DNA from: Sphingobacterium nematocida
GTDB lineage: Bacteria; Bacteroidota; Bacteroidia; Sphingobacteriales; Sphingobacteriaceae
Direction of reading: 5' to 3'
Assembly (NCBI RefSeq): GCF_900168125.1
Contig: NZ_FUZF01000020.1
Span: 39,632 to 103,631 of the forward strand
Length of the DNA stretch: 64,000 nucleotides
The position numbers and the translations under genes are program-made. The notes under the pieces were generated by a model. That model saw nothing but the letters and a program-made list of their open reading frames with translations. It searched no databases and was not told the DNA's origin. Positions 53,421-62,401 of this stretch are shown piece after piece (position 1 is the stretch's first letter; every line of letters begins with the position of its first letter).

Positions 53421-54107
53421 TTAGAGTAGCGGCATTAGTATAGACCATACTGTCTCGGCCATTATCTTTTGACCTTCAGCGGTAGGGTGTATACGATCTT
53501 GTTGATTTAAAGTAGCTTCACCCGCTATACCATCTAGAAGAAATGGGATGAGTGCCATCTTATGATCCGTTGCTAGCTTTGGAAAAATAGCTTCGAATCC
53601 ATTGGAATATTCCTGTCCCATGCTTGGAGGGATTTTCATTCCGGCAAGCACCAATTTACACTTGGGATAAGCCTTTACTACCTTTTGTACGATAGCGCTC
53701 AGATTGTTGTAGGTCGACTCTGTAGATATACCCCGTAGACCATCATTGGCTCCCAATTCGAGTACGAATATATCTACAGGCTGCTCCAATAACCAGTCTA
53801 TACGATCTTTGCCTCCAGCACTAGTCTCTCCGCTCAGGCCAGCATTGATACACTGGTAGTTGAGTCCCAAAGAATCGATTTTACGCTGGATAATAGCAGG
53901 AAAAGCTTCATCCTGACTTTCAAGGCCATAGCCGGCTGTCAGACTATTGCCAAAAAACAAGATCGAGCGTCTTTTGTCCTCATCTTTACCAATTTCTTTG
54001 TTACTTTTACTTTCGTTGTTCTGTACGGTATTTGTACTCCGTTGACTACAGCCATAAAGCAGCAATGCAATGGAGAGCAAAGGAAAAAAACGTAATAGTG
54101 TTATCAT
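53421..54107 (-). CDS. SGNH/GDSL esterase, TesA-like lipoprotein
   Basis: The 228-residue protein has a lipoprotein signal ending LLLYGC and the SGNH hydrolase blocks: FFGNSLTAGYGL with the nucleophile Ser, INAGLSGETSAG, LELGANDGLRGI and DRIHPTAEGQ with the catalytic Asp and His. The block I Asp of GDSL is Asn, as in many Bacteroidota arylesterases. It likely hydrolyses thioesters or esters in the periplasm. The ATG at 54107 is 28 bp from the divergent ybbA-type gene, the same pairing as E. coli tesA-ybbA. Confidence 0.9.
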   Translation of the reverse strand: MITLLRFFPLLSIALLLYGCSQRSTNTVQNNESKSNKEIGKDEDKRRSILFFGNSLTAGYGLESQDEAFPAIIQRKIDSLGLNYQCINAGLSGETSAGGKDRIDWLLEQPVDIFVLELGANDGLRGISTESTYNNLSAIVQKVVKAYPKCKLVLAGMKIPPSMGQEYSNGFEAIFPKLATDHKMALIPFLLDGIAGEATLNQQDRIHPTAEGQKIMAETVWSILMPLL

Positions 54108-54135
54108 AAGTCCGAATTTAATTAAAAAAAACAGT

Positions 54136-54804
54136 ATGTCCACAACGATTCTTCAACTAGACCATGTATTCAAAAACTTTCGTTTACGAAATTCAGATAT
54201 TCAGATACTCAAAGACATAAGTTTTCAAATTGAGAAGGGATCTACTGTTGCGTTGGTAGGGCCATCTGGTAGCGGCAAGACTACACTTTTAGGATTGTGT
54301 GCAGGCTTAGATAAAGCCAGTCAGGGACAGGTGGTTCTTAACGGTATTACACTCGGTTCACTTAGCGAAGATCAGTTGGCCGAGCTACGTAATCAATATG
54401 TAGGATTTGTGTTTCAGAATTTTCAACTGTTGCCTACTCTTACAGCATTAGAGAATGTTATGGTTCCTATGGAGTTACGTGGTATGAAACACAATAGAAC
54501 GCGAGCAGTGGAGCTGTTGGACAAGGTAGGATTATCCGATAGAACTGATCATTATCCCTCTCAATTATCTGGAGGTGAGCAGCAACGAGTGTCTATAGCA
54601 CGAGCTTTCGCTAATGATCCTCTTATTCTTTTTGCAGATGAGCCGACAGGCAATCTTGATATGGAAACTGGACAGGTCGTTGAGGAGATGCTTTTTAGAT
54701 TGAATAAAGAAACAGGAACCACTTTGGTGTTAGTTACACACGACATGGATCTCGCTCATAAGACACAGCGGATAATACAGATCAAGGGAGGAAAAATACA
54801 ATGA
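54136..54804 (+). CDS. ybbA: ABC transporter ATP-binding protein, YbbA-like
   Basis: The 222-residue ATPase has ALVGPSGSGKTTLLGLCAGL, the Q-loop region FVFQNFQLLPTLTALENV, the signature LSGGEQQRVSIARAF and Walker B LILFADEPTGNLD, in the LolD/MacB/YbbA subclass. It is translated from ATG 54136 and overlaps the following permease gene by 4 bp. With the permease it matches the YbbAP exporter group, whose substrate is not established; the divergent TesA-like gene supports this identity. Confidence 0.88.
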   Translation: MSTTILQLDHVFKNFRLRNSDIQILKDISFQIEKGSTVALVGPSGSGKTTLLGLCAGLDKASQGQVVLNGITLGSLSEDQLAELRNQYVGFVFQNFQLLPTLTALENVMVPMELRGMKHNRTRAVELLDKVGLSDRTDHYPSQLSGGEQQRVSIARAFANDPLILFADEPTGNLDMETGQVVEEMLFRLNKETGTTLVLVTHDMDLAHKTQRIIQIKGGKIQ

Positions 54805-57329
54805 AGTGGAGATGGATAGCACAGATGGCATGGCGTGATAGTCGACGTAACCGTTCACGCTTATTTTTATTCATATCCTCCATCATTCTAGGGATCGCCT
54901 CTTTGGTCGCGCTTAATACGTTTCACATCAATTTACAACAAGATATCAACAATCAGGCAGCTCAGTTATTGGGAGCCGATCTTGAATTGGAAAGCAATAG
55001 AAAACCCACCGAAGAAGCATTAGCGTTTCTCGATACTATAGCTGCAGGAAGTGTGGATATGGCCACTGAGGAACGTTTTTTATCCATGTTACGTTTTAGT
55101 AAGAGCGAAGATCTTCAACTGGTACAGGTGCACGGGATATCTGGTGCTTTTCCTTTCTATGGGGAGATCACAACAGATCCTCAACAGAGTACACATAATT
55201 ATTCAAAAGAAGGAACCATCCTGATTGATCACAACTTAGCCAAAAAACACGAAGTTTCAGTCCATGACTCCGTCAGTCTAGGCCTGCATGAGCTAAGGAT
55301 AGGAGGTACGATTTTGGCAAGGCCCGGACAGACTTCGTTCTCTAGCGCTATGACCCCATCCGTCTATATTGCTAAAGAGTATCTTGCCAATAGTGGGCTG
55401 CAACAAGCGGGGAGCAGGATAGAGTACCATTATTACTTTAAGTTTCCAAAGGGTACAGCTATAGACCAAAGGCTAGAGCAGTGGAAAGACAGGCTTGCCG
55501 AGTTACAATGGCGAAGCAGCACGATCGAAACTACCAAGGAAAGAACAGGACGTGCATTTGCTGATGTCGGCCGATTTATGGAATTGGTAGGCTTTGTAGC
55601 ATTGCTTTTAGGTTGTATTGGTGTTTCTAGTGCTGTTCATATCTATGTTAAGGAAAAGCTTTTGTCCGTAGCGATATTACGGTGTTTAGGCGCCTCCTCA
55701 AAGCAAACTTTTTTTATTTTTCTTCTACAGTTTGCCGTTATAGGACTTATAGGTGGAGTGATAGGAGCAGGCTTAGGCAGTCTTATACAATTTCTTATAC
55801 CGCTCTTTCTACAGGATATATTTCCAGTTACTATTAGCAATGATTTTTCATGGTCATCTATTGTACTTGGGATTGTACTTGGTCTCGTTATCGCGATTCT
55901 ATTTACCTTATTACCACTAATAGGTGTGAGGCTGATCTCCCCGTTACAGTCCTTGCGGATATCCGATGAGGGAGGGGATCCATTAGACCCTCTACGATGG
56001 TGGATCTATTTTTTAATAGGTCTCTTTGTTGTAGGTTTTACAAAGCTACAGCTCGATGAGTGGCCTATTACCTTTGCATTCACGGGTAGCGTATTTCTGA
56101 TTTTTGCATTGTTATACGGTACAGCCAAGCTATTTATGTACAGTGTAAAACGCTTTTTTCCTAATGGATGGTCCTACCTATGGAAACAAGGCTTATCCAA
56201 CCTCTATAGACCCAATAATCAGACTGTAGTACTTCTAGTTGCTATCGGTTTTGGTACAGCTTTGATTGCTACATTGTATTATGTTCAAGAGATGTTGATA
56301 TACCGTGTTGAGGCCGCTTCATCAAACAATCAAGCCAATACCTTGTTATACGATATACAGCCCTCGCAGCGAGAGGGGGTCAGACAATTGGCCCGCAACA
56401 GAGAGCTTCCTATTCTCGAAGACATCCCGATCGTCACCATGCAAATCGAAAAAATCAACGGTAAAGGTATTCGAGAACGAATCCAAGACAGTACAGATCG
56501 TGCATCTACTAGAGCATTCCGTGGCGAGATACGCGCTACCTACCGCGACAGCCTCACTGATACAGAGAAAGTCGTTGCCGGACAATGGGTGTCTAAGGTC
56601 GCAGTAGGAGAGATCGGTCAGGTATCCTTGGACAAGAGGTATGCCGAGGATATCGGTGTAGAGCTGCAGGATACCCTATTGATGAATGTACAAGGGGCTC
56701 GGATTCCCGTTGTGGTTAGCAGTCTCAGAGAAGTAGATTGGAGTCGCTTTCAGTCCAACTTTAGAATGGTATTTTCTCAGGGGGTAATAGATAGAGCACC
56801 ACAGTTTTACCTTATTGGTACACGTACCGATAATGATAAGCAAGCTATGGCTTTTCAGAATGACGTAGTGAGCCACTATCCCAATGTATCTGTCATAGAT
56901 ATGAATAGTATTATCAGTGTATTAGAAGATATCCTTCAAAAGATGAGTTTCGTCATACAATTTATAGGAGCATTCAGTATTCTCACTGGTATCGTCGTGC
57001 TCATAGCATCCGTCCGCATTAGTAAATATCAGCGTATCAAGGAAAATGTTCTTTTGAGGACGCTCGGTGCAAGTCGTAAGCAAGTCTTTACCATTGTTAT
57101 GGCAGAGTATCTATTACTCGGTCTGTTAGCTGCATGTACAGGAATTATTATTGCCCTATTGGCAACCAACTTGCTGGCTATATTCGTTTTCGAAAGTAGT
57201 TTTGTGCCATCTCTAGTTGTATCTTTGGTCTTGATTTTAAGTGTTGCCATCGTGACTGTTGCGATAGGACTTATCAATAGCCGTTCTACGCTCGTTGTGC
57301 CACCGATGGAGGCTATTCGTAGAAATTAG
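54801..57329 (+). CDS. ybbP: FtsX-like ABC permease, YbbP-like
   Basis: The 842-residue permease has an N-terminal helix (about 18-38), a periplasmic segment (to about 255), then three helices with the FtsX/MacB signature, a central membrane block and a second FtsX domain at the C-terminus (about 715-840), ten helices in all. That long architecture is the YbbP type rather than MacB (about 650) or LolC/E (about 400). It overlaps ybbA by 4 bp, so they are coupled. Predicted to move lipid-like or hydrophobic compounds with TesA acting in the periplasm; function inferred. Confidence 0.88.
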   Translation: MKWRWIAQMAWRDSRRNRSRLFLFISSIILGIASLVALNTFHINLQQDINNQAAQLLGADLELESNRKPTEEALAFLDTIAAGSVDMATEERFLSMLRFSKSEDLQLVQVHGISGAFPFYGEITTDPQQSTHNYSKEGTILIDHNLAKKHEVSVHDSVSLGLHELRIGGTILARPGQTSFSSAMTPSVYIAKEYLANSGLQQAGSRIEYHYYFKFPKGTAIDQRLEQWKDRLAELQWRSSTIETTKERTGRAFADVGRFMELVGFVALLLGCIGVSSAVHIYVKEKLLSVAILRCLGASSKQTFFIFLLQFAVIGLIGGVIGAGLGSLIQFLIPLFLQDIFPVTISNDFSWSSIVLGIVLGLVIAILFTLLPLIGVRLISPLQSLRISDEGGDPLDPLRWWIYFLIGLFVVGFTKLQLDEWPITFAFTGSVFLIFALLYGTAKLFMYSVKRFFPNGWSYLWKQGLSNLYRPNNQTVVLLVAIGFGTALIATLYYVQEMLIYRVEAASSNNQANTLLYDIQPSQREGVRQLARNRELPILEDIPIVTMQIEKINGKGIRERIQDSTDRASTRAFRGEIRATYRDSLTDTEKVVAGQWVSKVAVGEIGQVSLDKRYAEDIGVELQDTLLMNVQGARIPVVVSSLREVDWSRFQSNFRMVFSQGVIDRAPQFYLIGTRTDNDKQAMAFQNDVVSHYPNVSVIDMNSIISVLEDILQKMSFVIQFIGAFSILTGIVVLIASVRISKYQRIKENVLLRTLGASRKQVFTIVMAEYLLLGLLAACTGIIIALLATNLLAIFVFESSFVPSLVVSLVLILSVAIVTVAIGLINSRSTLVVPPMEAIRRN

Positions 57330-57333
57330 ATTA

Positions 57334-57381
57334 GTATCCTTAAATCACATCATCATTTGTAGATGAGTGATTTGAGGATAC
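57334..57381 (+). terminator. Hairpin after ybbP
   Basis: GTATCCTTAAATCAC pairs with GTGATTTGAGGATAC (one wobble) around an 18-base loop. No T tract follows, so termination efficiency is uncertain. Confidence 0.45.
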
Positions 57382-57457
57382 ACGAGAGGCTTTACTATTT
57401 AATACGAAATGTACGATTGTCAGCAATTGATATTTAAGAATCTACAAACATCCTTTT

Positions 57458-58087
57458 TTAAAGTTGTTTTTTTGCATTTTTCAGTATTTTCTCGGCTTTC
57501 AATCTTATTTCTTTAGGCAATGCTATAAAATTTATATCCTTTATCTCGCGGTACTCATCTTCTTCCTGAAATGGGATCCAACCCGTGATTTTTGATTTAG
57601 AGAATGCTTTTTTATCCTTATTGGTATAGATGATGACTTTCAAGGGTTTGGCATCCAATCCATCGGATTCTTCAAAATAAGTGAGGTAGAATTCAGGAAA
57701 GCCATCCTTGTCTGCGTCAGCGAGCTCGCAGAAGTTAATCAGATATCTAGGTTGCGCCAAGCCTACAGCAAAGTCGTTAAAAGTCACCAGCGGAATTATT
57801 CCTCCATGGTCTTCTAGAAAAATTCCAGCGTGTAGGTCCTTAGGGGTATCATCTAGATAAGCCGCTCCTTTTGCTTTACTTTCATTTAAGTACCAAATAT
57901 AGCTTCCATAATTGGGGACAAATGATTTAACAATCATTACTGGAGTCCCCGATAGCGGATTTCCAAGATCATCAATGATCTCATGGTATTCTTTGTCTGA
58001 CGAAAAATATACTCCTGTTTTTATTTGGGCGAAGCAAGGGAGACTTAATAAGCATATAGTTGCAGATATTAGTATTTTGACATTCAT
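57458..58087 (-). CDS. Exported protein of unknown function
   Basis: The 209-residue protein has a clear signal peptide (MNVKILISATICLLSLPCFAQ) and a beta-rich body containing ELADADKDGFPEFYLTYFEESDG, a calcium-loop-like acidic stretch, and KVIIYTNKDKKAFSKS. The pattern resembles the M949_RS01915 type of surface-polysaccharide-linked proteins in Bacteroidota, but I am not sure. It stands alone with 128 bp to ybbP and no conserved neighbours. Function unknown. Confidence 0.7.
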   Translation of the reverse strand: MNVKILISATICLLSLPCFAQIKTGVYFSSDKEYHEIIDDLGNPLSGTPVMIVKSFVPNYGSYIWYLNESKAKGAAYLDDTPKDLHAGIFLEDHGGIIPLVTFNDFAVGLAQPRYLINFCELADADKDGFPEFYLTYFEESDGLDAKPLKVIIYTNKDKKAFSKSKITGWIPFQEEDEYREIKDINFIALPKEIRLKAEKILKNAKKQL

Positions 58088-58254
58088 AGTTCTTGTGTTT
58101 CAAATTTATTGTATATATACTTAATACCTATTCCAGAATAAAAGTCAATATTAGTAAGAATAGTAGAATAAGACAATCCCAATTATCAGCGATTTTTGTA
58201 GAAGTAGAAGGTCTAGTGTCGTTTGAGATTTATCAAGCATTTTTTTCATACTTT

Positions 58255-58377
58255 CTAGTTTCTGTTTATATTTAAGCTAGGAGGTGGTAGTGAAGGGGTG
58301 AACTCTTGCCATACGGGTGTCGCAGGCATACCATACTTTTGTGGAACATTTGAAAAGAAATAGATAAACGGAGACAT
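58255..58377 (-). other. Short open frame over a G-rich intergenic island
   Basis: The gap 58088-58389 contains no convincing gene. Its only noteworthy part is a minus-strand 40-codon frame starting MSPFIYFF and containing PATPVWQEFTPSLPPP, which looks more protein-like than chance, together with a G-rich plus-strand stretch (58278-58320). Either a gene remnant or a repeat that happens to translate well. No promoter is evident. Confidence 0.25.
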
Positions 58378-58389
58378 ACACCAAGAACA

Positions 58390-59589
58390 TTGACCATACA
58401 GGAGCTAAAACAGATTACATTATCGAGTCAGGGGTTACTTTCTGAGTCAGCATTTGGAGCTGGTAAAAAAGCTGTGCTAAGTGCATTAGAACAGCTCGGC
58501 TATCTACAGATTGATACATTGTCGATTGTAGAAAGAGCGCATCACCATATATTGTGGACAAGAATTCCGGATTATAAGCTGAGCTATCTGGACGAATTGG
58601 TAAAAGAGCGTAGTGTATTTGAGTATTGGTTTCATGCTGCATCCTATCTTCCAATACAGGATTTTCGTTTCGTTTTACCACAGATGTTGGAGGTCCGACA
58701 CAACGAGTCTCATTATTATAGAGCCGAGCCTAGGGTGATGCAGTATGTGATGGATACTATTCGCACCGAAGGAGCGAAAAAAGCAAGGGATTTTGAAAGT
58801 GAAGCCAAAAAGGGAAGGAGCTGGTGGGATTGGAAACCAACGAAAATTGCTTTAGAACGTCTTTTCTTGCAAGGAGATTTGATGATTTCAGAACGGAATG
58901 GCATGCAAAAGACCTATGATATCCCGGAAAGAGTATTACCCGACAATCTTGATTTGACTATACCTACTCCGAGAGAGTTTGCTGTGTATTTAGTAAACAC
59001 CTATTTGAAAGCCTATGGTTGGACGACTGTGAGGCAAATAACTCACCTTAAAACAGGTGAGTTAATAAGAAAAAATGTAAATGAAATCTTGAAATCCATG
59101 CTCGAGGATGGTTTAATAGAAAAAATAAATATCGAAGGTTGCCCAACCGTGTATGTGCTAAGTGACTTAATGGGAAGACCAATGTATGAGAATGTTTCGA
59201 GGATTAGACTGTTATCACCGTTTGATAATGCTATTATACATCGAGACCGTGTTAAACAGTTTTTCGAGTTTGATTACCGTATTGAATGTTACACGCCAAA
59301 GGAGAAAAGACAATACGGATATTTTTGCTTGCCGATCCTCTTTGGCAACATATTTATAGGTCGAGTCGATTGCAAAGCGCACCGAAAGGAAAAGCAGCTC
59401 GAGATAATACATCTACATATTGAAAATCAAGACATAGATTTTGAACTATGGGGAAGATCTTTTGCCGAACATATAAAACAATTTGCCCTTTTCAACGGAT
59501 GTGTATTGGTGAAGTTGTCAAAGGTAAGTCCCGAAAATATGAGCAGCGTTTTAAAACATTTAATACAGATTGAGATTGGTAATCTGTGA
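58390..59589 (+). CDS. YcaQ/AlkX-like DNA glycosylase (HTH_42)
   Basis: The 399-residue protein is a winged-helix protein of the HTH_42 (YcaQ) family. The catalytic QxD motif is seen in GYLQIDTLSIVERAHHHILWTR (about residues 37-58), followed by VFEYWFHAASYLPI and several winged-helix segments. E. coli YcaQ unhooks DNA interstrand crosslinks. The start is a TTG at 58390; an upstream in-frame stop at 58351 leaves no ATG, and the family N-terminus fits TTG. Single gene, probably DNA repair. Confidence 0.88.
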   Translation: MTIQELKQITLSSQGLLSESAFGAGKKAVLSALEQLGYLQIDTLSIVERAHHHILWTRIPDYKLSYLDELVKERSVFEYWFHAASYLPIQDFRFVLPQMLEVRHNESHYYRAEPRVMQYVMDTIRTEGAKKARDFESEAKKGRSWWDWKPTKIALERLFLQGDLMISERNGMQKTYDIPERVLPDNLDLTIPTPREFAVYLVNTYLKAYGWTTVRQITHLKTGELIRKNVNEILKSMLEDGLIEKINIEGCPTVYVLSDLMGRPMYENVSRIRLLSPFDNAIIHRDRVKQFFEFDYRIECYTPKEKRQYGYFCLPILFGNIFIGRVDCKAHRKEKQLEIIHLHIENQDIDFELWGRSFAEHIKQFALFNGCVLVKLSKVSPENMSSVLKHLIQIEIGNL

Positions 59590-59744
59590 TCATATGCCTT
59601 AGTGTAATCGTATAGATTTCATCGTGTTTATCAAATATAGAAGTTTCTTACTATTTCGATTGTCTTTAGTGCTGTGGCATAATTTTAGCGATAATTTGTC
59701 TAGAATGCATATAACTTAATAGTCTTCAGATTATACTTAACAAA

Positions 59745-60881
59745 ATGAATAACATGATACTTCTGCTAATGACAATTCTGACCACATTTTCAGCCTGTAA
59801 TAACGACGAGGAATCTCATGAGAGTGAAATGGAAATACATTATGTTATGCCAGAAGAAAGTGAACCACATGAAGGAACTTGGCTACAATGGCCACATCAA
59901 TATCAATATGGTATTGCTTATCGTAACAGTTTAGATGCGACTTGGGTTGCCATGACCAAAGCACTGGTTAGCAGTGAAAAAGTACATATTATAGCCTACA
60001 ACGAGAGCGAAAAGAACAGAATCATTAAACTGCTTGGTGATGCAAGTATCCCACTTAAGAATGTAGATTTTAAGATTTATAAAACAGACGATGTTTGGGT
60101 AAGAGATAACGGGCCTATATTCGTTAGAGATAAAAATGAAAATTTAGTTATTCAGGATTGGGGATTTAATGCCTGGGGAGAAAAAACAGATGACCAATCG
60201 GGACTTCCAATTGGTTTTGCTAATTGTAATGCGATTCCTTCAAAGATAGGCACAGACCAAGGTCGAACAGTCATCGATGTAAACGCTGTAATGATAAACG
60301 AAGGTGGGAGTGTAGAAATTGATGGACATGGAACTCTAATGGCTTGTAAAAGTTCAATTCTTAACAACAATAGAAACCCTGGCATGACACAAGATCAAGC
60401 GGAAATAATTTTTAAAAAATATTTAGGAGCTACCCATTTCATATGGTTGGATGGAAAGGCAGGCCTTGAGCTTACAGATCAGCATATTGATGGTTTCGCA
60501 CGATTTGGAAATTCAACAACTATTGTGACCATGGCGGAAAATGATCTATTGGAATTTGATGTAATGCAGAGTGATATAGACAGGCTTTATGGAGCCAAAA
60601 ATAAAAGTGGAATTGCCTACACTTTTGTGAAAGTTCCACTAACACAAAATAGCGTTGTCACAACTATAGGAGCTAATTTGGGCTACAAAGGATCCTATGT
60701 CAATTATTATATTGCGAATAATAAAGTTTTGGTTCCGAATTACAATGATCCCAATGACGTTGTCGCAAATAGTATTATCCAAACACTATATCCGACAAGA
60801 ACAGTCGTAGGAATAGATGTAAGAAATCTTTACGAGAATGGCGGGATGGTGCATTGTGTAACACAGCAACAACCTCAATAA
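59745..60881 (+). CDS. Lipid-anchored agmatine deiminase / peptidylarginine deiminase homologue
   Basis: The 378-residue protein begins with a lipoprotein signal ending FSAC (Cys18), followed by the AguA/PAD fold. Catalytic residues are all visible: WVRDNGPIF (Asp121), ELTDQHIDGFARF (His247, Asp249) and GGMVHCVTQQQ (Cys371). Family members convert agmatine to N-carbamoylputrescine or, in secreted bacterial forms, deiminate protein arginines. Cytoplasmic AguA has no export signal; lipidation here points to an envelope-associated enzyme acting on outside substrates. No other polyamine genes are adjacent. Confidence 0.9.
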   Translation: MNNMILLLMTILTTFSACNNDEESHESEMEIHYVMPEESEPHEGTWLQWPHQYQYGIAYRNSLDATWVAMTKALVSSEKVHIIAYNESEKNRIIKLLGDASIPLKNVDFKIYKTDDVWVRDNGPIFVRDKNENLVIQDWGFNAWGEKTDDQSGLPIGFANCNAIPSKIGTDQGRTVIDVNAVMINEGGSVEIDGHGTLMACKSSILNNNRNPGMTQDQAEIIFKKYLGATHFIWLDGKAGLELTDQHIDGFARFGNSTTIVTMAENDLLEFDVMQSDIDRLYGAKNKSGIAYTFVKVPLTQNSVVTTIGANLGYKGSYVNYYIANNKVLVPNYNDPNDVVANSIIQTLYPTRTVVGIDVRNLYENGGMVHCVTQQQPQ

Positions 60882-61024
60882 CTAAAACGCTAATCTAATT
60901 CTTTTTGACAACAATTTAGAATTGTATGGTGCTCGTCGCGGATGGAAAGAGTGTAGAGGGCGCGTTAGCTTAGCAATCAGGTGATTATGTCAAAAAAAAG
61001 TTGGAATATAGTTTTTTAATTATT

Positions 61025-61043
61025 TACTTTGTAAATCAAAGTA
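61025..61043. promoter_or_regulatory. Palindrome TACTTTG-N5-CAAAGTA upstream of the small membrane protein
   Basis: A perfect 7-bp inverted repeat with 5-base spacer lies 17 bp before the ATG at 61061. It contains TTTG, like a -33 element, with a TA-rich -7 region downstream. A repressor dimer site overlapping the promoter is the simplest reading. Confidence 0.5.
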
Positions 61044-61060
61044 CTTTTAAATATTTAGAT

Positions 61061-61351
61061 ATGACCATAATAAACAATAGAGTAAAAATGGGCGCAGCAG
61101 TTATTGTAGCCATTTTGTCGATACCTTTGATTGCAATGCAATTTTCTTCCGATGTGAAGTGGACATTCACAGATTTCATGGTAGCTGCTTTTTTATTGAC
61201 AGCGACAGGTTTGTTTTGCGAATTGATGATTCGCGTTGTTAACAAGAGATATTTGCGATATGTATTAATTTTCCTTGCACTGGTGGTACTTGCGCTTGTT
61301 TGGGCGGAGTTAGCAGTTGGTGTCTTTGGGAGTCCTTTTGCAGGAAGCTAG
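61061..61351 (+). CDS. Small membrane protein, unknown function
   Basis: The 96-residue protein has three predicted membrane helices (about 10-26, 37-57 and 66-86) with short charged loops (VVNKRYLRY). I chose the ATG at 61061; the longer frame from 61001 starts before the palindrome and would cover the promoter. No family is recognised with confidence, although small three-helix envelope proteins of this size are common. It sits alone between the deiminase and an unknown lipoprotein gene. Confidence 0.6.
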   Translation: MTIINNRVKMGAAVIVAILSIPLIAMQFSSDVKWTFTDFMVAAFLLTATGLFCELMIRVVNKRYLRYVLIFLALVVLALVWAELAVGVFGSPFAGS

Positions 61352-61449
61352 TGAATGATGACAGGAGCTTCCTGCATTTATTGATATAGGAGAGAACTCA
61401 ATATTCTTCAAGAACTGGTTTTCATTTGAACACGCGGTATCACCATAAG

Positions 61450-61577
61450 CGGGTAATAACGAAAATGATATGTGTTTTCGAGACCAAATTGAAAGCATTT
61501 TTCACATCGACTACCTCGAACAGGTAAATCGTGAAATGTATGATAGTCTTGCGCTTTACAAAATGAAACAATCTTAA
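61450..61577 (+). pseudogene. Possible gene remnant
   Basis: The frame AGNNENDMCFRDQIESIFH...MKQS with stop at 61575-61577 reads like genuine coding sequence for about 42 codons and continues upstream of a TAA as FEHAVSP in the same frame. It has no promoter. It could be the decayed 3' end of a gene or a very short gene starting at ATG 61470. The tail overlaps the minus-strand lipoprotein stop by 4 bp. Family not recognised. Confidence 0.25.
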
Positions 61578-62206
61578 ATAACTAGTATTTTGTCTTTCTT
61601 TAATTGCTCGATAAGTGCTTTCTTGTAGCCCTTTAAAAAACTATCCAAAGAGCTGGGATTGTATGTCTCGGATTGTGTAGACCAGATTAGTTTGTGTGTT
61701 TTTACATCGTATAGATTAGCTTCAAGGTAGTAGGTCTTGTCTGTAGTATAATATCCGTCATTATAGTTACCATACCAAAAGTCATAATAACCTCCAAATG
61801 TACCATAGTAGCCAAATCGAGATACAGGATACATGGTCGTATTGGGGACATATCGACTTTCCGAGGTTTTGTCTAATAGCGCAATGGTTAAGATTGCATC
61901 ACTATTTGTTTCAGCAATTCTTTTCAGGGCTAGATCTGATCTTTTTGATCCCAATTTATTAAAATCCGGAGGAAATACTTCAATACTCTTTACCGTGTTT
62001 GTTCCGAGCATCTGTATCGAATTCGCAATTTCATCTTCTACCTTTTGGCGTGCGGGTACGTTCTCAGTCAGCGCAGCGACAAAAACTTTTTTGTACTTTA
62101 GATTGCTTACAGAAGGGGCTGTCCAAGATCCTGTGATAATACTTGACGAGGCACATTGGCAAAATAGAAGCAATGTGACAAAAGCCTGATAACATAATGT
62201 TTTCAT
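61574..62206 (-). CDS. Putative lipoprotein of unknown function
   Basis: The 210-residue protein starts with a lipoprotein signal ending LLLFCQC (Cys18) and has a GNAD-like mixed body, with a Gly/Tyr/Phe-rich segment at about residues 130-155 (FGYYGTFGGYYDFWYGNYND) before YLEANLYDVKTHKLIWSTQSET. That ending resembles DUF4136-like outer-membrane-associated lipoproteins, but the match is uncertain. It could act in cell-envelope maintenance. Single gene; partners unknown. Confidence 0.7.
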   Translation of the reverse strand: MKTLCYQAFVTLLLFCQCASSSIITGSWTAPSVSNLKYKKVFVAALTENVPARQKVEDEIANSIQMLGTNTVKSIEVFPPDFNKLGSKRSDLALKRIAETNSDAILTIALLDKTSESRYVPNTTMYPVSRFGYYGTFGGYYDFWYGNYNDGYYTTDKTYYLEANLYDVKTHKLIWSTQSETYNPSSLDSFLKGYKKALIEQLKKDKILVI

Positions 62207-62401
62207 AATACAATTTTTATGTCAAAGATTTGTTTTTTCTAGTCCCTAATATCGCTTAAAGACCAGTCCAATAGTATTAACAGATATTGTGACGAGTTGT
62301 TTTGAAAAGTGATCATCTACTGCAGTGTATATTTCACAAAGAGCTTTAATCATTAGAAAAATAATTATATTCGAATCTATTTTAGTCATAATCTAATTAA
62401 T

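Noticed and set aside
58093..58275. 60-residue open frame on the plus strand
   Set aside because: Hydrophobic and AT-driven without promoter or family match; nothing supports it as a gene.
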